51,557 nt of DNA from Onthomonas sp964456525 (GCA_964456525.1 CAYWAP010000010.1:1-51557), one strand, 5' to 3'. Positions 16,074 through 24,872 are shown, numbered from the stretch's first letter. Program-made: numbers and translations. The notes: a model not told the origin generated them from the letters alone.

Positions 16074-16760
16074 TTAGCTCAGCTTAGCAGGGTTGACGCG
16101 GACGCCAGGGCCCATGGTGGAAGCCACCGTGCAGCTCTTGACGTACTGGCCCTTGGCGGCGGAAGGACGGGCCTTGATGATGGCGCCGATCAGGGCGTTG
16201 AAGTTCTCAGCCAGCTTCTCCTCGCCAAAGGAGACCTTGCCGATGGGGCAGTGGATGATGTTGGTCTTGTCCAGACGGTACTCCACCTTACCGGCCTTAG
16301 CGTCCTGGACGGCCTTAGCCGCATCCGGGGTGACGGTGCCGGACTTGGGGGAGGGCATCAGGCCCTTGGGGCCCAGAACCTTACCGAGACGGCCCACAAA
16401 ACGCATCATGTCCGGGGTGGCGATGACGACGTCAAACTCAAACCAGTTTTCCTTCTGGATCTTCTCGACCAGATCCATCTCGCCCACGTAGTCGGCGCCG
16501 GCCTCTTTGGCCGCATCCGCCTGGGCGCCCTTGGCAAAGACCAGAACGCGGACGCTCTTGCCGGTGCCGTTGGGGAGGACGATGGCGCCGCGAACCTGCT
16601 GGTCTGCATGGCGGCCGTCCACGCCGAGCTTCACATGCATCTCTACCGTTTCATCAAACTTGGCCTTGGCGGTCTTGCAGACCAGGCTCAGGGCCTCATT
16701 GGTATCATACAGATTACCTTTTTCGATCAGCTTCAGGCTGTCATTATATTTCTTACCCAT
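16074..16760 (-). CDS. rplA: Ribosomal protein uL1
   Basis: The 228-residue protein binds 23S rRNA in the L1 stalk. The start MGKKYNDSLKLI (ATG 16760, AAGGAGG upstream) and the segments VRGAIVLPNGTGK, VLGPKGLMPSPKSGTVT and the C-terminal TMGPGVRV are classical. It is the last gene of the rpmG-secE-nusG-rplK-rplA run, 13 bp after rplK. Confidence 0.98.
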   Translation of the reverse strand: MGKKYNDSLKLIEKGNLYDTNEALSLVCKTAKAKFDETVEMHVKLGVDGRHADQQVRGAIVLPNGTGKSVRVLVFAKGAQADAAKEAGADYVGEMDLVEKIQKENWFEFDVVIATPDMMRFVGRLGKVLGPKGLMPSPKSGTVTPDAAKAVQDAKAGKVEYRLDKTNIIHCPIGKVSFGEEKLAENFNALIGAIIKARPSAAKGQYVKSCTVASTMGPGVRVNPAKLS

Positions 16761-16773
16761 TCGTCTTACCTCC

Positions 16774-17205
16774 TTAGTCGCCGACGACAACGCCCATGGA
16801 ACGGGCCGTACCTGCGATCATGGACATGGCAGCTTCCAGAGAAGCGGCGTTCAGGTCGGGCATCTTGGTCTCTGCAATCTTCTGCACATCTGCCTTGCTG
16901 ATCGTAGCAACCTTGACTTTGTTGGGGGTGCCGGAAGCGGTCTCGATGTTGCATGCCTTCTTGATGAGGACTGCAGCGGGAGGCGTCTTGCAGACGAAGG
17001 TGAAGGAGCGGTCAGCATAAACGGTGATGACAACGGGGATGATCAGACCCATGTCCTTTTTGGTAACTTCATTAAACTGCTTGGTGAAGGCAGCGATATT
17101 CACGCCGTGCTGACCCAGAGCGGGGCCAACCGGGGGGGCAGGAGTTGCCTTGCCTGCGGGAATCTGCAGCTTCACATAGCCAGTGATTTTCTTTTTCGGT
17201 GCCAC
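16774..17205 (-). CDS. rplK: Ribosomal protein uL11
   Basis: The 143-residue protein binds the GTPase-associated centre of 23S rRNA and is needed for RelA-type signalling. The Pro-rich motif PAPPVGPALGQHGVNI and the C-terminal GTARSMGVVV are intact. Translation starts at GTG 17205, with AAGGAGG upstream. Confidence 0.98.
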   Translation of the reverse strand: MAPKKKITGYVKLQIPAGKATPAPPVGPALGQHGVNIAAFTKQFNEVTKKDMGLIIPVVITVYADRSFTFVCKTPPAAVLIKKACNIETASGTPNKVKVATISKADVQKIAETKMPDLNAASLEAAMSMIAGTARSMGVVVGD

Positions 17206-17254
17206 GAGGATTACCTCCTTAAATTCTCAGAGAAAAATAATTTCAAGGGAAGAA

Positions 17255-17782
17255 TCAATCTTCCTCAATCCGTTCCACCTGGTCCAAATCCAGTTCAACG
17301 GGCGTTTCGCGCTCAAACATGGAGACCGCCACACGGACTTTATTCTTTTCGACGTCAATCTCTTCCACTCTGCCGAGGAAGCCGGCCAGGGCGCCGTCTT
17401 TGATCTTCACCCTGTCGCCCTCACCGTAGTGGACGGTGACTTCATGCTTTTCAACGCCAAGGGCAAGGATCTCTTCATCAGACAGTGGAATGGCCTTGTT
17501 TCCAGACCCTACGAAACCGGTGACTCCCCGAATGTTGCGGATAATATGCCAGGTTTCGTCCGTCAGTACCATCTTCACCAGCACATAGCCCGGAAAGACT
17601 TTCCGCTCAACGGTTTTGGGACCATTGTCCGTCATTTCAGTAACCGTCTCCATGGGAATGGAAACTTCCTGAATCAAATCGTGCAGGTTGCGGTTGTCCA
17701 CATGTTTGATAATCGTGCTGGCCACCGTATTCTCATAGGCGGAATACGTGTGCACTACATACCATTTTGCGCCTTCAGCCAT
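17255..17782 (-). CDS. nusG: Transcription elongation/antitermination factor NusG
   Basis: The 175-residue protein has an N-terminal NGN domain (KWYVVHTYSAYENTVA, FPGYVLVKM) and a C-terminal KOW domain (EGDRVKIKDGALAGFLGRVEEID). It binds RNA polymerase and links to Rho or ribosomes. The start MAEGAKW is 10 bp after the secE stop. Confidence 0.97.
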   Translation of the reverse strand: MAEGAKWYVVHTYSAYENTVASTIIKHVDNRNLHDLIQEVSIPMETVTEMTDNGPKTVERKVFPGYVLVKMVLTDETWHIIRNIRGVTGFVGSGNKAIPLSDEEILALGVEKHEVTVHYGEGDRVKIKDGALAGFLGRVEEIDVEKNKVRVAVSMFERETPVELDLDQVERIEED

Positions 17783-17792
17783 ACTGCACACC

Positions 17793-18074
17793 TCAGCTCT
17801 GGAACAAGTTGATCAGCGCACGGATGACCGCGGCAGCCACCGCGTCAAACACCCATACGCAGACGCCAACAACCAGAATACAGATCAAAACCGAAAGACA
17901 GTTCTGAATGACGTCCTTTCTGGGCGGCCAATGAACCTTCTTCAGCTCGACCTTCATGTCATGAGCCCAGGATTTGATGGATCGCCAGGTGCGAACCAAC
18001 CAGTTGGGCCGCTTTGCGCCCTTAGTCTTATCCTTAGTCTTTTCTGTTTTGGAAACTTTTGTTTTCTTAGCCAT
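17793..18074 (-). CDS. secE: Protein translocase subunit SecE
   Basis: The 93-residue protein has a lysine-rich N-terminus, the conserved amphipathic stretch ELKKVHWPPRKDV and one transmembrane segment (LSVLICILVVGVCVWVFDAV). It clamps SecY in the translocon. ATG 18074 is chosen over the GTG two codons earlier because of its spacing from the AAAGG motif. Confidence 0.95.
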   Translation of the reverse strand: MAKKTKVSKTEKTKDKTKGAKRPNWLVRTWRSIKSWAHDMKVELKKVHWPPRKDVIQNCLSVLICILVVGVCVWVFDAVAAAVIRALINLFQS

Positions 18075-18109
18075 GGTCACACACCTTTCCTAATCATTCT
18101 GCCGGACCA

Positions 18110-18280
18110 TTACTTCGTCTCGACGTGCTCGGTGTGCTTCTTGCAGAACGGGCAATACTTGCTCATCTTCAGACGATCAGGGGTGTTTTTCTTATTCTTC
18201 ATCGTGTTGTAATTCCTCTGCTTGCACTCAGCGCAACGCAGGGTAATCTTCAAACGTGCACCGCCTTTTGCCTTCGCCAT
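18110..18280 (-). CDS. rpmG: Ribosomal protein bL33, zinc-binding type
   Basis: The 56-residue protein reads MAKAKGGARLKITLRC-AEC and later KYCPFCKKHTEH. The cysteines 16, 19, 43 and 46 form the zinc site of the C+ paralogue. AGGAGG precedes the ATG. It is the first gene of the secE-nusG-rplK-rplA transcript, as in many Firmicutes. Confidence 0.95.
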   Translation of the reverse strand: MAKAKGGARLKITLRCAECKQRNYNTMKNKKNTPDRLKMSKYCPFCKKHTEHVETK

Positions 18281-18369
18281 ATTCGGCACCTCCTTATAGA
18301 GATTGGTTATACTTGTTTCTGGGGAAGGTTGGATCTCATCCGCCTTCTAAACGTCAAAACGCCGGACTC

Positions 18370-18459
18370 CGACAGACGCCCCGAAACAGGTGGATTCTGT
18401 CGAACTCCAGCGCAATATCCCGCAGTGCCCTGCGGTACCATTGATTTGTGAGAAGTTCG
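18370..18459 (-). promoter_or_regulatory. Structured leader of rpmG (two hairpins)
   Basis: The region 18281-18565 is an untranslated leader of about 285 nt. It holds a 59-nt hairpin (18401-18459: CGAACT/AGTTCG, CAAT/ATTG and CCGCAG/CTGCGG) and a second one (18370-18402: CGACAGA/TCTGTCG) sharing its last bases. A T-box-like TGGTACCGC lies in the first hairpin. No known riboswitch is recognised and no confident ORF is seen. Confidence 0.45.
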
Positions 18460-18565
18460 GCAGAGCGATCTGCCTCCCTGCGCTGGCCGGACAAAGCCGC
18501 CGCGGGAAGCCGCTTTCTGCGCTAAAAAACGCACAAAGGATAGACCTCCTCACGCAGGTAGAGTT

Positions 18566-18594
18566 ACTATATCATCTCTGCCGCAAAGTGTCAA
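18566..18594 (-). promoter_or_regulatory. Strong promoter for rpmG-secE-nusG-rplK-rplA
   Basis: On the minus strand, TTGACA (18594-18589) and TATAGT (18571-18566) are separated by 17 nt, just downstream of the whiA stop codon. Confidence 0.85.
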
Positions 18595-18618
18595 GCATTT
18601 TTTGATAAATTTTGGACG

Positions 18619-19524
18619 TCATGTTACGTCTTCGGCCAGCTCCTGCAATCTGCGCAGGCGGTGGTTCAGACAGGACTTGGAGACGGGGGGGTTGCAGATG
18701 CCTGCCAGCTCGGACAGGCTCAGCTCAGGATTTTCCTCCCGAAGACGGGCCGTCTCCCGCAGCTTTTCCGGAAGCTGTTCCAGGGCGCCGCCCTGACGCA
18801 GGCGGCGAATGGCCTCGATCTGTGCCAGGGCGGCGGTGACGGCCTTGTCCACATTGGCCACATCGCAGTTATACTGCCGGTTCACCCCGTTGAGCACGTT
18901 CTTCTCCACCCGGGTGCGAATGACCTGTCTGGCTGCTTCCGGCGCGCCAATGGCCGTCAGGAACGCGGCGATGGCGTCGCTCTGCTTGAAGTAGGTCAGA
19001 TAGTTGGACTTGCGCACCGTGGCCCGGGGGGCCAGCTGCAGCTCGGGCAGCAGGGCCTGAAACTCCCGGTGGGCATAAAAATGGTTGGTCACCAGTTCCA
19101 AATGATAGCGCTTCGCCGGATCGGTGACCGAGCCTCCAGCCAAAAAGGCCCCTCTGCAAAAGGCCGCAATACAGGGCTGCTCCTCCAGCATGGCGTAATT
19201 GATGTGGAGGGAGACGGCGCTATCATGGCTGTAACCAAACGTCTCCAAAATGGCGCTTAGCGACTCCCCGGAGGTGATGCGAAACGTCATCTTTCCATGC
19301 CCGACCCCCTCGGCTGGCTCCTCATCAAAGGGAATCCCGAACGCCTCCTGAAACAGGGGGGGCAGCCGCCTGGCAAAGGCGGCGGACTGGGTGCTGATCC
19401 GAATGCCGCCAGCGCTGAAGCTGTTGCAAAACAGCAAAATGCCGTAGGCCTCCGCCTGCGCGCTGGCCAGGCTGACAGGCCAGGACTGGCAGATCTCGTC
19501 TTTTACGTCGGAAGAAAATGACAT
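18619..19524 (-). CDS. whiA: DNA-binding protein WhiA
   Basis: The 301-residue protein joins a LAGLIDADG-like fold (residues 1-190, with CRGAFLAGGSVTDP and the KSNYLTYFKQSD segment) to a C-terminal helix-turn-helix (ENPELSLSELAGICNPPVSKSCLNHRLRRL). WhiA controls sporulation in actinobacteria and influences division in Bacillus. It is the last gene of the murB-rapZ-yvcK-whiA block, an order conserved across Firmicutes. AGGAGA precedes the ATG. Confidence 0.95.
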   Translation of the reverse strand: MSFSSDVKDEICQSWPVSLASAQAEAYGILLFCNSFSAGGIRISTQSAAFARRLPPLFQEAFGIPFDEEPAEGVGHGKMTFRITSGESLSAILETFGYSHDSAVSLHINYAMLEEQPCIAAFCRGAFLAGGSVTDPAKRYHLELVTNHFYAHREFQALLPELQLAPRATVRKSNYLTYFKQSDAIAAFLTAIGAPEAARQVIRTRVEKNVLNGVNRQYNCDVANVDKAVTAALAQIEAIRRLRQGGALEQLPEKLRETARLREENPELSLSELAGICNPPVSKSCLNHRLRRLQELAEDVT

Positions 19525-19556
19525 GGTTCTCTTCTCCTGTCTCTCGTCCCGGATAT

Positions 19557-20594
19557 TTACCGTTCCAGAATATAGCGCAGCTCCCCGCGGATCCAGGTGC
19601 GAACGAAGCGCTCCTGCACCAGGTCCCGGATTGCGGCGGCCAGCTTAATGGGGTCATGGCGGGCCATCGTCCCGCAGCTTTCGTCGGCCAGATCCCGTGT
19701 GACCAGATCCACACCCAGGCTGGCCACCTGGTTCTGACTCAGCGTGGTCGGCTCCGCGTTTTCACTGCGGTAAAGCACCTGGGTGGATTCCGGGATTTCC
19801 GCACAGTTGGCCAGACACACGTCCACCAGACCGGGGCAGGCGTGCAGAAAGAGGGCGGAGAGATGGTCTGCCACAGAATAGCTCTCCGTCTCCCCCTCCT
19901 GGGTCATGATATTGGCCACATATACCCGCAGCGCGTTGGTGTTGGCCATAATGGCCTCCACAATGCCCTTCACCAGCAGATTGGGGATGACGCTGGTGTA
20001 CAGACTGCCCGGGCCGAGCAAAATGACCTCCGCCTGCCGGATTGCCTCAAGGGCCTCGGGCAGGGCTTCCGGATTTTCCGGAACCAGACATACACGGTCA
20101 ATCCGGCATTTTTGCGCCCGCTTAAAGGCAGAAATGCTGGACTCCCCCACGATTGACGTGCCGTTGGCGAAATGCGCCACCAGATTGACATTGGCGTTGG
20201 TGACCGGCAAAACCTTGCCGGTGATGGCGAGGACGTCCCCCATCAGGGCAACCGCCTGGTCAAAGGTCGGGGCAATGCCGTTCAGGGCGGCCAGAAACAG
20301 GTTGCCAAAGCTCTGCCCGGACAGCGAGCCGTCCTGAAACCGGTAGTTCAACAGGGCCCGCATGGTTGGCTCGGCGTTGGCAAGGGCCGAAATACAGTTG
20401 CGGATATCGCCCGGGGGCGGCATCCCCAGATCCTGCCGGAGCACGCCGGAGCCGCCGCCGTCGTCCGCCACCGTCACAATGGCCGTCAGATTCCGGGTGT
20501 AATGCTTTAGCCCCCGCAGCATGGTGGAAAGGCCGGTTCCCCCGCCGATGGCGACGATTTTAGGGCCTTCCCAGGGATGTACATCTTGGTTCAT
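19557..20594 (-). CDS. yvcK: YvcK/CofD-like gluconeogenesis and morphology factor
   Basis: The 345-residue protein has the family start IVAIGGGTGLSTMLRGLK, then VADDGGGSGVLR, PPPGDIRNCI and GPGSLYTSVIPNLLV. YvcK homologues bind UDP-sugars and are needed for cell shape on gluconeogenic carbon; the CofD-like fold does not imply F420 synthesis here. ATG 20594 (AAAGGAG upstream) overlaps the rapZ stop as ATGA, so they are translationally coupled. Confidence 0.93.
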   Translation of the reverse strand: MNQDVHPWEGPKIVAIGGGTGLSTMLRGLKHYTRNLTAIVTVADDGGGSGVLRQDLGMPPPGDIRNCISALANAEPTMRALLNYRFQDGSLSGQSFGNLFLAALNGIAPTFDQAVALMGDVLAITGKVLPVTNANVNLVAHFANGTSIVGESSISAFKRAQKCRIDRVCLVPENPEALPEALEAIRQAEVILLGPGSLYTSVIPNLLVKGIVEAIMANTNALRVYVANIMTQEGETESYSVADHLSALFLHACPGLVDVCLANCAEIPESTQVLYRSENAEPTTLSQNQVASLGVDLVTRDLADESCGTMARHDPIKLAAAIRDLVQERFVRTWIRGELRYILER

Positions 20595-21466
20595 TTGCGC
20601 TCCTTTGTCGCGTCCCGATGGTATTCGCTCACCGGATAGCCCAGGGATCGGATGATTTCCGCAATGGCATGGCACATGGCCACGCTGCGATGCTGCCCGC
20701 CGGTGCAGCCGATGCCGATCACCAGCACGCTCTTGCCCTCCTCGGCGTAAAGGGGCAGAAGGAACTCCATATTCCTGCGGTAAAGGGCCAGAAACTGCCG
20801 CGTCTCATCATATTGATTTAAGAAGTCCTGCACTTCCCGGTCCAGACCGGTCATTTTCCGCAGCTTTGGAATATAAAATGGGTTGGGGAGAAAGCGCACA
20901 TCCATCAGCAGGTCGGCTTCCAGAGGAATGCCGTATTTATAGCCAAAGGACAGGAGCTGAACCTTCATGCTCACCCGGTTGCTGGAGCCGAACAACTCCA
21001 GCAGGGCATTGCGCAGCTGCCCGGTGGTGGCAAAGTTCGTGGAGTCCAGAATCAAATCCGCCTGTGCCCGGACGTCCGCAAGGAGCTTCTTTTCCAGCTC
21101 AATGGCGTTTTCCAGGGAAGCGGCTTTCCCCTCCGCGCACAGCGGGTGGGTGCGCCGCGTCTCTTTATATCGCTTGATGACCGCCGGAGTGGAGGCCTCC
21201 AAAAACAGGAGGAGACAGGAGCAGCTCATGGAGCGCAGCTTTTGCAGGGCCTCCAGAAACGGCGTAAAGTCCACCCCGCCGCGAATATCGCTGACCAGAG
21301 CCACCTTCTCATACTGGGGGCCGGGATTGTCCAGACAGAGCTGGGCAAAGGGCAGCATCAGCTGGGCAGGGATGTTGTCCACCGTGTAATAGCCAGCATC
21401 CTCCAGAAATTCGCTGGCCTTGCTCTTGCCAGCGCCGGACAGGCCGGAAATAATGACAAACTTCAT
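20591..21466 (-). CDS. rapZ: RNase adapter protein RapZ (YvcJ)
   Basis: The 291-residue nucleotide-binding protein has Walker A GLSGAGKS at residues 8-15 and the C-terminal conserved GCTGGQHRSV motif. In E. coli RapZ guides GlmZ decay; in Bacillus YvcJ is a GTPase/ATPase with effects on competence. The role in Clostridia is not known. ATG 21466 is selected because AAGGGG lies 8 nt upstream, while the GTG three codons earlier directly abuts the ribosome site. Confidence 0.95.
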   Translation of the reverse strand: MKFVIISGLSGAGKSKASEFLEDAGYYTVDNIPAQLMLPFAQLCLDNPGPQYEKVALVSDIRGGVDFTPFLEALQKLRSMSCSCLLLFLEASTPAVIKRYKETRRTHPLCAEGKAASLENAIELEKKLLADVRAQADLILDSTNFATTGQLRNALLELFGSSNRVSMKVQLLSFGYKYGIPLEADLLMDVRFLPNPFYIPKLRKMTGLDREVQDFLNQYDETRQFLALYRRNMEFLLPLYAEEGKSVLVIGIGCTGGQHRSVAMCHAIAEIIRSLGYPVSEYHRDATKERK

Positions 21467-21499
21467 AGGATTCACCCCTTCTTTGCATGGTGCATTCCG

Positions 21500-22414
21500 T
21501 CAGGGCAGCCGCTTGATCTCCAGCTGCAGCTCAATTCCGGTCTGCTCCAGAACGACGGCGCGGATTTTGTCCGTCAGCGCCAGAACATCGGCACAGGTGG
21601 CGCCGCCGGTGTTGATGACAAAGCCCGCATGCTTTTCGCTGACCTGCGCGCCCCCCACCGACAGGCCCTTCAGCCCGCACTGGTCAATGAGCGCCGCGGC
21701 AAACCCGCCCACAGGGCGCTTGAAGGTGCTGCCGCCGCTGGGGAACTCCAGAGGCTGCTTCTGACGGCGTCTCTGGTTCAGCTCGTCCATTCTGGCCCGA
21801 ATGCGGTCGGGATCCCCGGGGGTCAGCTGGAGCAGGCCGCTGGTGATGATCTTGCCGCCCCCCTCAAAGGCGCTTGTGCGGTAGCCAAAGCCCTGGGCTT
21901 CCCCGGAGAGGACGCCGGCCTCCCCGTCCAGCGTGATATAGGCGGTCTCCACCAGCACGTCTTTCAATTCGCCCCCGTAGGCGCCCGCGTTCATCACGGC
22001 GCCGCCGCCCAGCGTGCCGGGAATCCCGGAGGCAAATTCCAGCCCTGCCAACCCGTGTTTCTGGGCAAAGGCGGCCAGCTGAGAGAGCCGCACCCCGGCG
22101 CCGCAGCGGATCCGATGGCCATCCAGCAGCTCCAGCTCATTCAGGCCGTCCAGCGTTTTGATGATGAACAGCTCCATCGGCTCGTCCTGACACAGGAGAT
22201 TGGTGCCGTTCCCCAGCGGAATCGGGGATATGTTCACCTCTTTTGCCCCTCGCAGGGCGGCTATCAGTTGCTCTTCGCTCTTTGGCAGTGCCATGAGCCG
22301 CACCGCTCCCCCAATGCGGAAGGAGGTGTGGCGGGCCATCGGCTCGTCCTGCCGGAGCTCCAGCTCCGGGCAGCGGGTCTGTAACAGTTCCTGTAATATC
22401 GTAAAACGGTCCAT
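21500..22414 (-). CDS. murB: UDP-N-acetylenolpyruvoylglucosamine reductase
   Basis: The 304-residue FAD enzyme reduces enolpyruvyl-UDP-GlcNAc to UDP-MurNAc. ARHTSFRIGG and PLGNGTNLL (FAD binding), GIPGTLGGGAVMNAGAYG, the YRTSAFE loop and the FPSGGSTFKRP active-site Ser motif are present, giving a type II MurB. The start MDRFTILQ has GGAGG 8 nt upstream. It leads the rapZ-yvcK-whiA block. Confidence 0.96.
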   Translation of the reverse strand: MDRFTILQELLQTRCPELELRQDEPMARHTSFRIGGAVRLMALPKSEEQLIAALRGAKEVNISPIPLGNGTNLLCQDEPMELFIIKTLDGLNELELLDGHRIRCGAGVRLSQLAAFAQKHGLAGLEFASGIPGTLGGGAVMNAGAYGGELKDVLVETAYITLDGEAGVLSGEAQGFGYRTSAFEGGGKIITSGLLQLTPGDPDRIRARMDELNQRRRQKQPLEFPSGGSTFKRPVGGFAAALIDQCGLKGLSVGGAQVSEKHAGFVINTGGATCADVLALTDKIRAVVLEQTGIELQLEIKRLP

Positions 22415-22551
22415 AAAAGGCCTCCAACAGTGATTCACGCGGCCCCGGCCATGCCATCCTGTCAAACGACTGCCGTTTCCAGGCGCTGCCGAAACCATTT
22501 TGATTCGTATCCTTCGGTTCCGTCTATATAAGCGGAATCAAAACAAGATAT

Positions 22552-22610
22552 ATGCGGCATACAAAGCCGCACTTATGATTAAGTATAGCATACTCAAATA
22601 CAAAATAGAA
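22552..22610 (-). promoter_or_regulatory. Candidate promoter and leader hairpin of murB
   Basis: On the minus strand, a weak -35 (TTCTAT, 22610-22605) and TATACT (22587-22582) are 17 nt apart, with an extended TGC before the -10. A GCGGC/GCCGC hairpin (about 22552-22571) follows the start site. The rest of the 331-bp gap up to coaX holds only the coaX terminator. Confidence 0.5.
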
Positions 22611-22666
22611 CGGTTTTTTGAAAATTTTTGCGACTTTTCCCGGGACGGCTGGGCGGCCAAAAAAGA

Positions 22667-22715
22667 AGAGACAGATGCACAGCCTATCAAAAAAGCAAAG
22701 CATCTGTCTCTTTTA
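22667..22715. terminator. Terminator after coaX (bidirectional form)
   Basis: AGAGACAGATGC pairs with GCATCTGTCTCT, 12 bp, with TTTT on the plus side and TCTTCTTTTTT on the minus side. Confidence 0.85.
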
Positions 22716-22745
22716 TTCCTGCGGCAATTCCCAAGGGGAGCCCCA

Positions 22746-23546
22746 TCAGTGCCCCAGGCCCCTCTGCCCGGCCTGGTAGCGTTTGTAGAGATTGACAAGC
22801 CCGTCCAGAATCAGGTTGCCGTCCACCACATCGATCATATGGGTGTTCGAGGCGATCAGGCGGGCCAGACCGCCGGTGGCAACCACTTTGACCGTGCTGT
22901 CCTGCTCCCCCAGCTCATCCACGCTGCGGCGGATCAGATACTCGATGGCGCCGATGTATCCCCCCATGCCGCCAGCCTGTATCTGGCTGATGGTGTCCAT
23001 CCCCAGCATTTTATCCGGCACCTCCAAGGTGACCTGGGGCAGCTTGGCCGTTTTGGTAAACAGGGCATTGGTGGAAATCTGGACGCCCGCCAGAATGGAG
23101 CCGCCGCGGTACACCCCTTCCCGGTCGACAATATCCAGCGTGGTGGCTGTGCCAAAGTCCACCACCACCAGAGGGGCGCCGTACTTTTCCAGCGCGGCCA
23201 CAACCGCAACCTGGCGGTCCGCGCCATGGGTGGAGTATTTCACATGGGGCGGGTAGAGGATGCCGGTATCCACATCGTCATTGACGATGATCGGGGGTTT
23301 ATTGATATACTTGATGATCGCGCTGCACAAGGTGTGCATAACGCCGGGCACCACCGAGCAGATCATCACATCCTGCACCTCAGTGGCGTCCAGATTGAAC
23401 CGCTGGAAGTGATCCCAGATAAAGCTGCCAATTTCGTCTGAAGTCCGGTTGGCGCCGGTGGTCAGGCGGAAGCTGCTGATCAGCTGACTGCCCTGATAGA
23501 CGCCAAAAACCATGTTCGTGTTGCCCACGTCTACAACCATTAGCAT
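22746..23546 (-). CDS. coaX: Type III pantothenate kinase
   Basis: The 266-residue ASKHA-fold kinase phosphorylates pantothenate, the first step of CoA synthesis. MVVDVGNTNMVFGVY (phosphate 1 motif), STHGADRQVAVVAAL, VVDFGTATTLDIVD with the catalytic Asp region, and VVATGGLARLI are present. Its ribosome site (GGAGGA) overlaps the stop region of the upstream phosphoesterase, 3 bp away. Confidence 0.95.
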   Translation of the reverse strand: MLMVVDVGNTNMVFGVYQGSQLISSFRLTTGANRTSDEIGSFIWDHFQRFNLDATEVQDVMICSVVPGVMHTLCSAIIKYINKPPIIVNDDVDTGILYPPHVKYSTHGADRQVAVVAALEKYGAPLVVVDFGTATTLDIVDREGVYRGGSILAGVQISTNALFTKTAKLPQVTLEVPDKMLGMDTISQIQAGGMGGYIGAIEYLIRRSVDELGEQDSTVKVVATGGLARLIASNTHMIDVVDGNLILDGLVNLYKRYQAGQRGLGH

Positions 23547-23549
23547 GGG

Positions 23550-24026
23550 TCAGTCCTCCTCAAAAATTTTCCGGATCTGACAGGTAGCCGTTCCGTTTTC
23601 CACCGTCAGTATGCCGTAGGTAGGTTCCATTCCCATCCCGCAGCTGCCCGGGTTAAAAAGCTGCAAGGAACCCCGCCGCGACCAGTGCGCCCGGTGCGTG
23701 TGCCCGAAAAGGGCCACTTGCACCCCCTGTTCGGCCCCATGATAGGCCAGGGCGCCATAGCCCGTTTTCACGCCAAAGGTGTGTCCGTGACAGAGAAGGA
23801 GGGTGCAGCCCTCCAGAGTGAGGATGCGCTCGGCGGGCTGTGTGGAGCGCCAATCGCAGTTGCCGGGGACCTTGTCGATCGTCAGCTCCGGATAGGCCCA
23901 CTCGATCTCCTCCGCGTCCCGCCAGTGATCGCCCAGATGGAACATTCGGTCGGGCTGTTCCCTCTCAATCGCATTCGCCATGTTGGAGAGATCGCCATGA
24001 GAGTCAGAAAACACAATAATCTTCAA
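23550..24026 (-). CDS. YfcE/MJ0936-type metallophosphoesterase, TTG start
   Basis: The 158-residue protein has all the metal motifs of small calcineurin-like phosphodiesterases: D8-x-H10 (FSDSHGD), HLGDHWRD, PGNCDW and GHTHRAHW, then FNPGSCG. The physiological substrate is unknown for most members. TTG 24026 with AGGA 9 nt upstream gives the family-typical start MKIIVFSDSHGD. The nearby GTG is too close to the ribosome site. It is transcribed with coaX. Confidence 0.85.
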   Translation of the reverse strand: MKIIVFSDSHGDLSNMANAIEREQPDRMFHLGDHWRDAEEIEWAYPELTIDKVPGNCDWRSTQPAERILTLEGCTLLLCHGHTFGVKTGYGALAYHGAEQGVQVALFGHTHRAHWSRRGSLQLFNPGSCGMGMEPTYGILTVENGTATCQIRKIFEED

Positions 24027-24194
24027 AGCAGTCACTTCCTGTTTCTCTCGCGCATATAATTCCGTAAAGGAACTGCTGAGCCCGGTGCTTTTGCCCAACT
24101 GACAGCCCGCCCGATTCACGTCCGAACCGGAGCCTTTGCTGTTAAAACGGGGGCCAATGGCACACCTCAGCCCTTCCTGAAAGGGGGAATTATC

Positions 24195-24461
24195 ATGCCA
24201 CAGAACATTGATATGATGAACTCGCCGGAGGCAGCTGCACTGCTGAAAGACAAAGCGGCGCTGAAAGCCCTGCTCAACTCGCCGGAGACCAAAAAGCTGA
24301 TGTCTGCGCTGTCCAGCAAGAACGGGAAACAGCTGCGCGCCGCGGCGGATCAGGCGAAGAACGGGGATATATCCGCGCTTTCCGCAATGGTAAATGATTT
24401 TGCTGCGAGCCGGGAGGGCAGCATGCTTCTGAACAAAATTCAGGAGGGGCTACCCAAATAA
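24195..24461 (+). CDS. Uncharacterised 88-residue protein, first of a three-gene cluster
   Basis: I do not recognise this protein. It is small, soluble, Ala/Lys-rich and mostly helical, with repeated short motifs (SPEAAALLKDKAALKALLNS, SPETKKLMSAL). AAAGGGGGAATTATC precedes the ATG, a very strong ribosome-binding site. Two further unknown genes follow at 36 bp and with an 8-bp overlap, so the three are probably one operon. The LLNSPETKKLMSAL pattern resembles the SPEAMGQIMALANSL pattern in the next protein, which suggests a shared helical module. Confidence 0.75.
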   Translation: MPQNIDMMNSPEAAALLKDKAALKALLNSPETKKLMSALSSKNGKQLRAAADQAKNGDISALSAMVNDFAASREGSMLLNKIQEGLPK

Positions 24462-24497
24462 GGTCAAACCATCCAACCGGTGGGAGAAGGTGGTTCC

Positions 24498-24872
24498 ATG
24501 GAAGATTTTGAGGAAAAACTGAATACCATCCTGTCTTCCCCGGAGGCGATGGGACAGATCATGGCCCTGGCGAACTCCCTTTCGGGAACGCCGAAGGAGG
24601 AGGTGCAGGAGTCAGGCGCGCCCAGCGAATCCAACCGGGATAGCCCCCTGGGCTTTCTCTCCGGGCTGGACCCGAACCTCATCCGCAAAGCGAGCACCCT
24701 TTTGGACGCCTACACCCATGACAACGACCAGCGGATCGCGCTTTTGGCCGCTATGAGCCCCTTTTTATCCGAGGAACGGCGGCCGCAGCTGGAAAAAGCG
24801 ATGCAGATTGCCCGGCTGGCCCGGGTAATCCGGTATGCGTTCCGGGAATTCGGGGGGGATTCATTTGTATAA
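24498..24872 (+). CDS. Uncharacterised 124-residue acidic protein, second of the cluster
   Basis: I do not recognise the family. It starts at ATG 24498 (AAGGTGG upstream) with EDFEEKLNTILSSPEAMGQI, has a Ser/Pro/Glu-rich linker (about residues 32-52) and a helical C-terminal half with KASTLLDAYTHDNDQRIALLAAMSPFLSEERR. No membrane segment, signal or catalytic motif is seen. The C-terminal codons overlap the start of the next gene. Confidence 0.75.
   Translation: MEDFEEKLNTILSSPEAMGQIMALANSLSGTPKEEVQESGAPSESNRDSPLGFLSGLDPNLIRKASTLLDAYTHDNDQRIALLAAMSPFLSEERRPQLEKAMQIARLARVIRYAFREFGGDSFV

Noticed and set aside
18430..18445. T-box riboswitch before rpmG
   Set aside because: A TGGTACCGC string is present, but there is no stem I with specifier loop, no terminator after it, and the downstream genes are not T-box targets.
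18347..18553. Small ORFs inside the rpmG leader
   Set aside because: Several frames are open, but none combines a ribosome site with family-like sequence, and hairpins cover the region.
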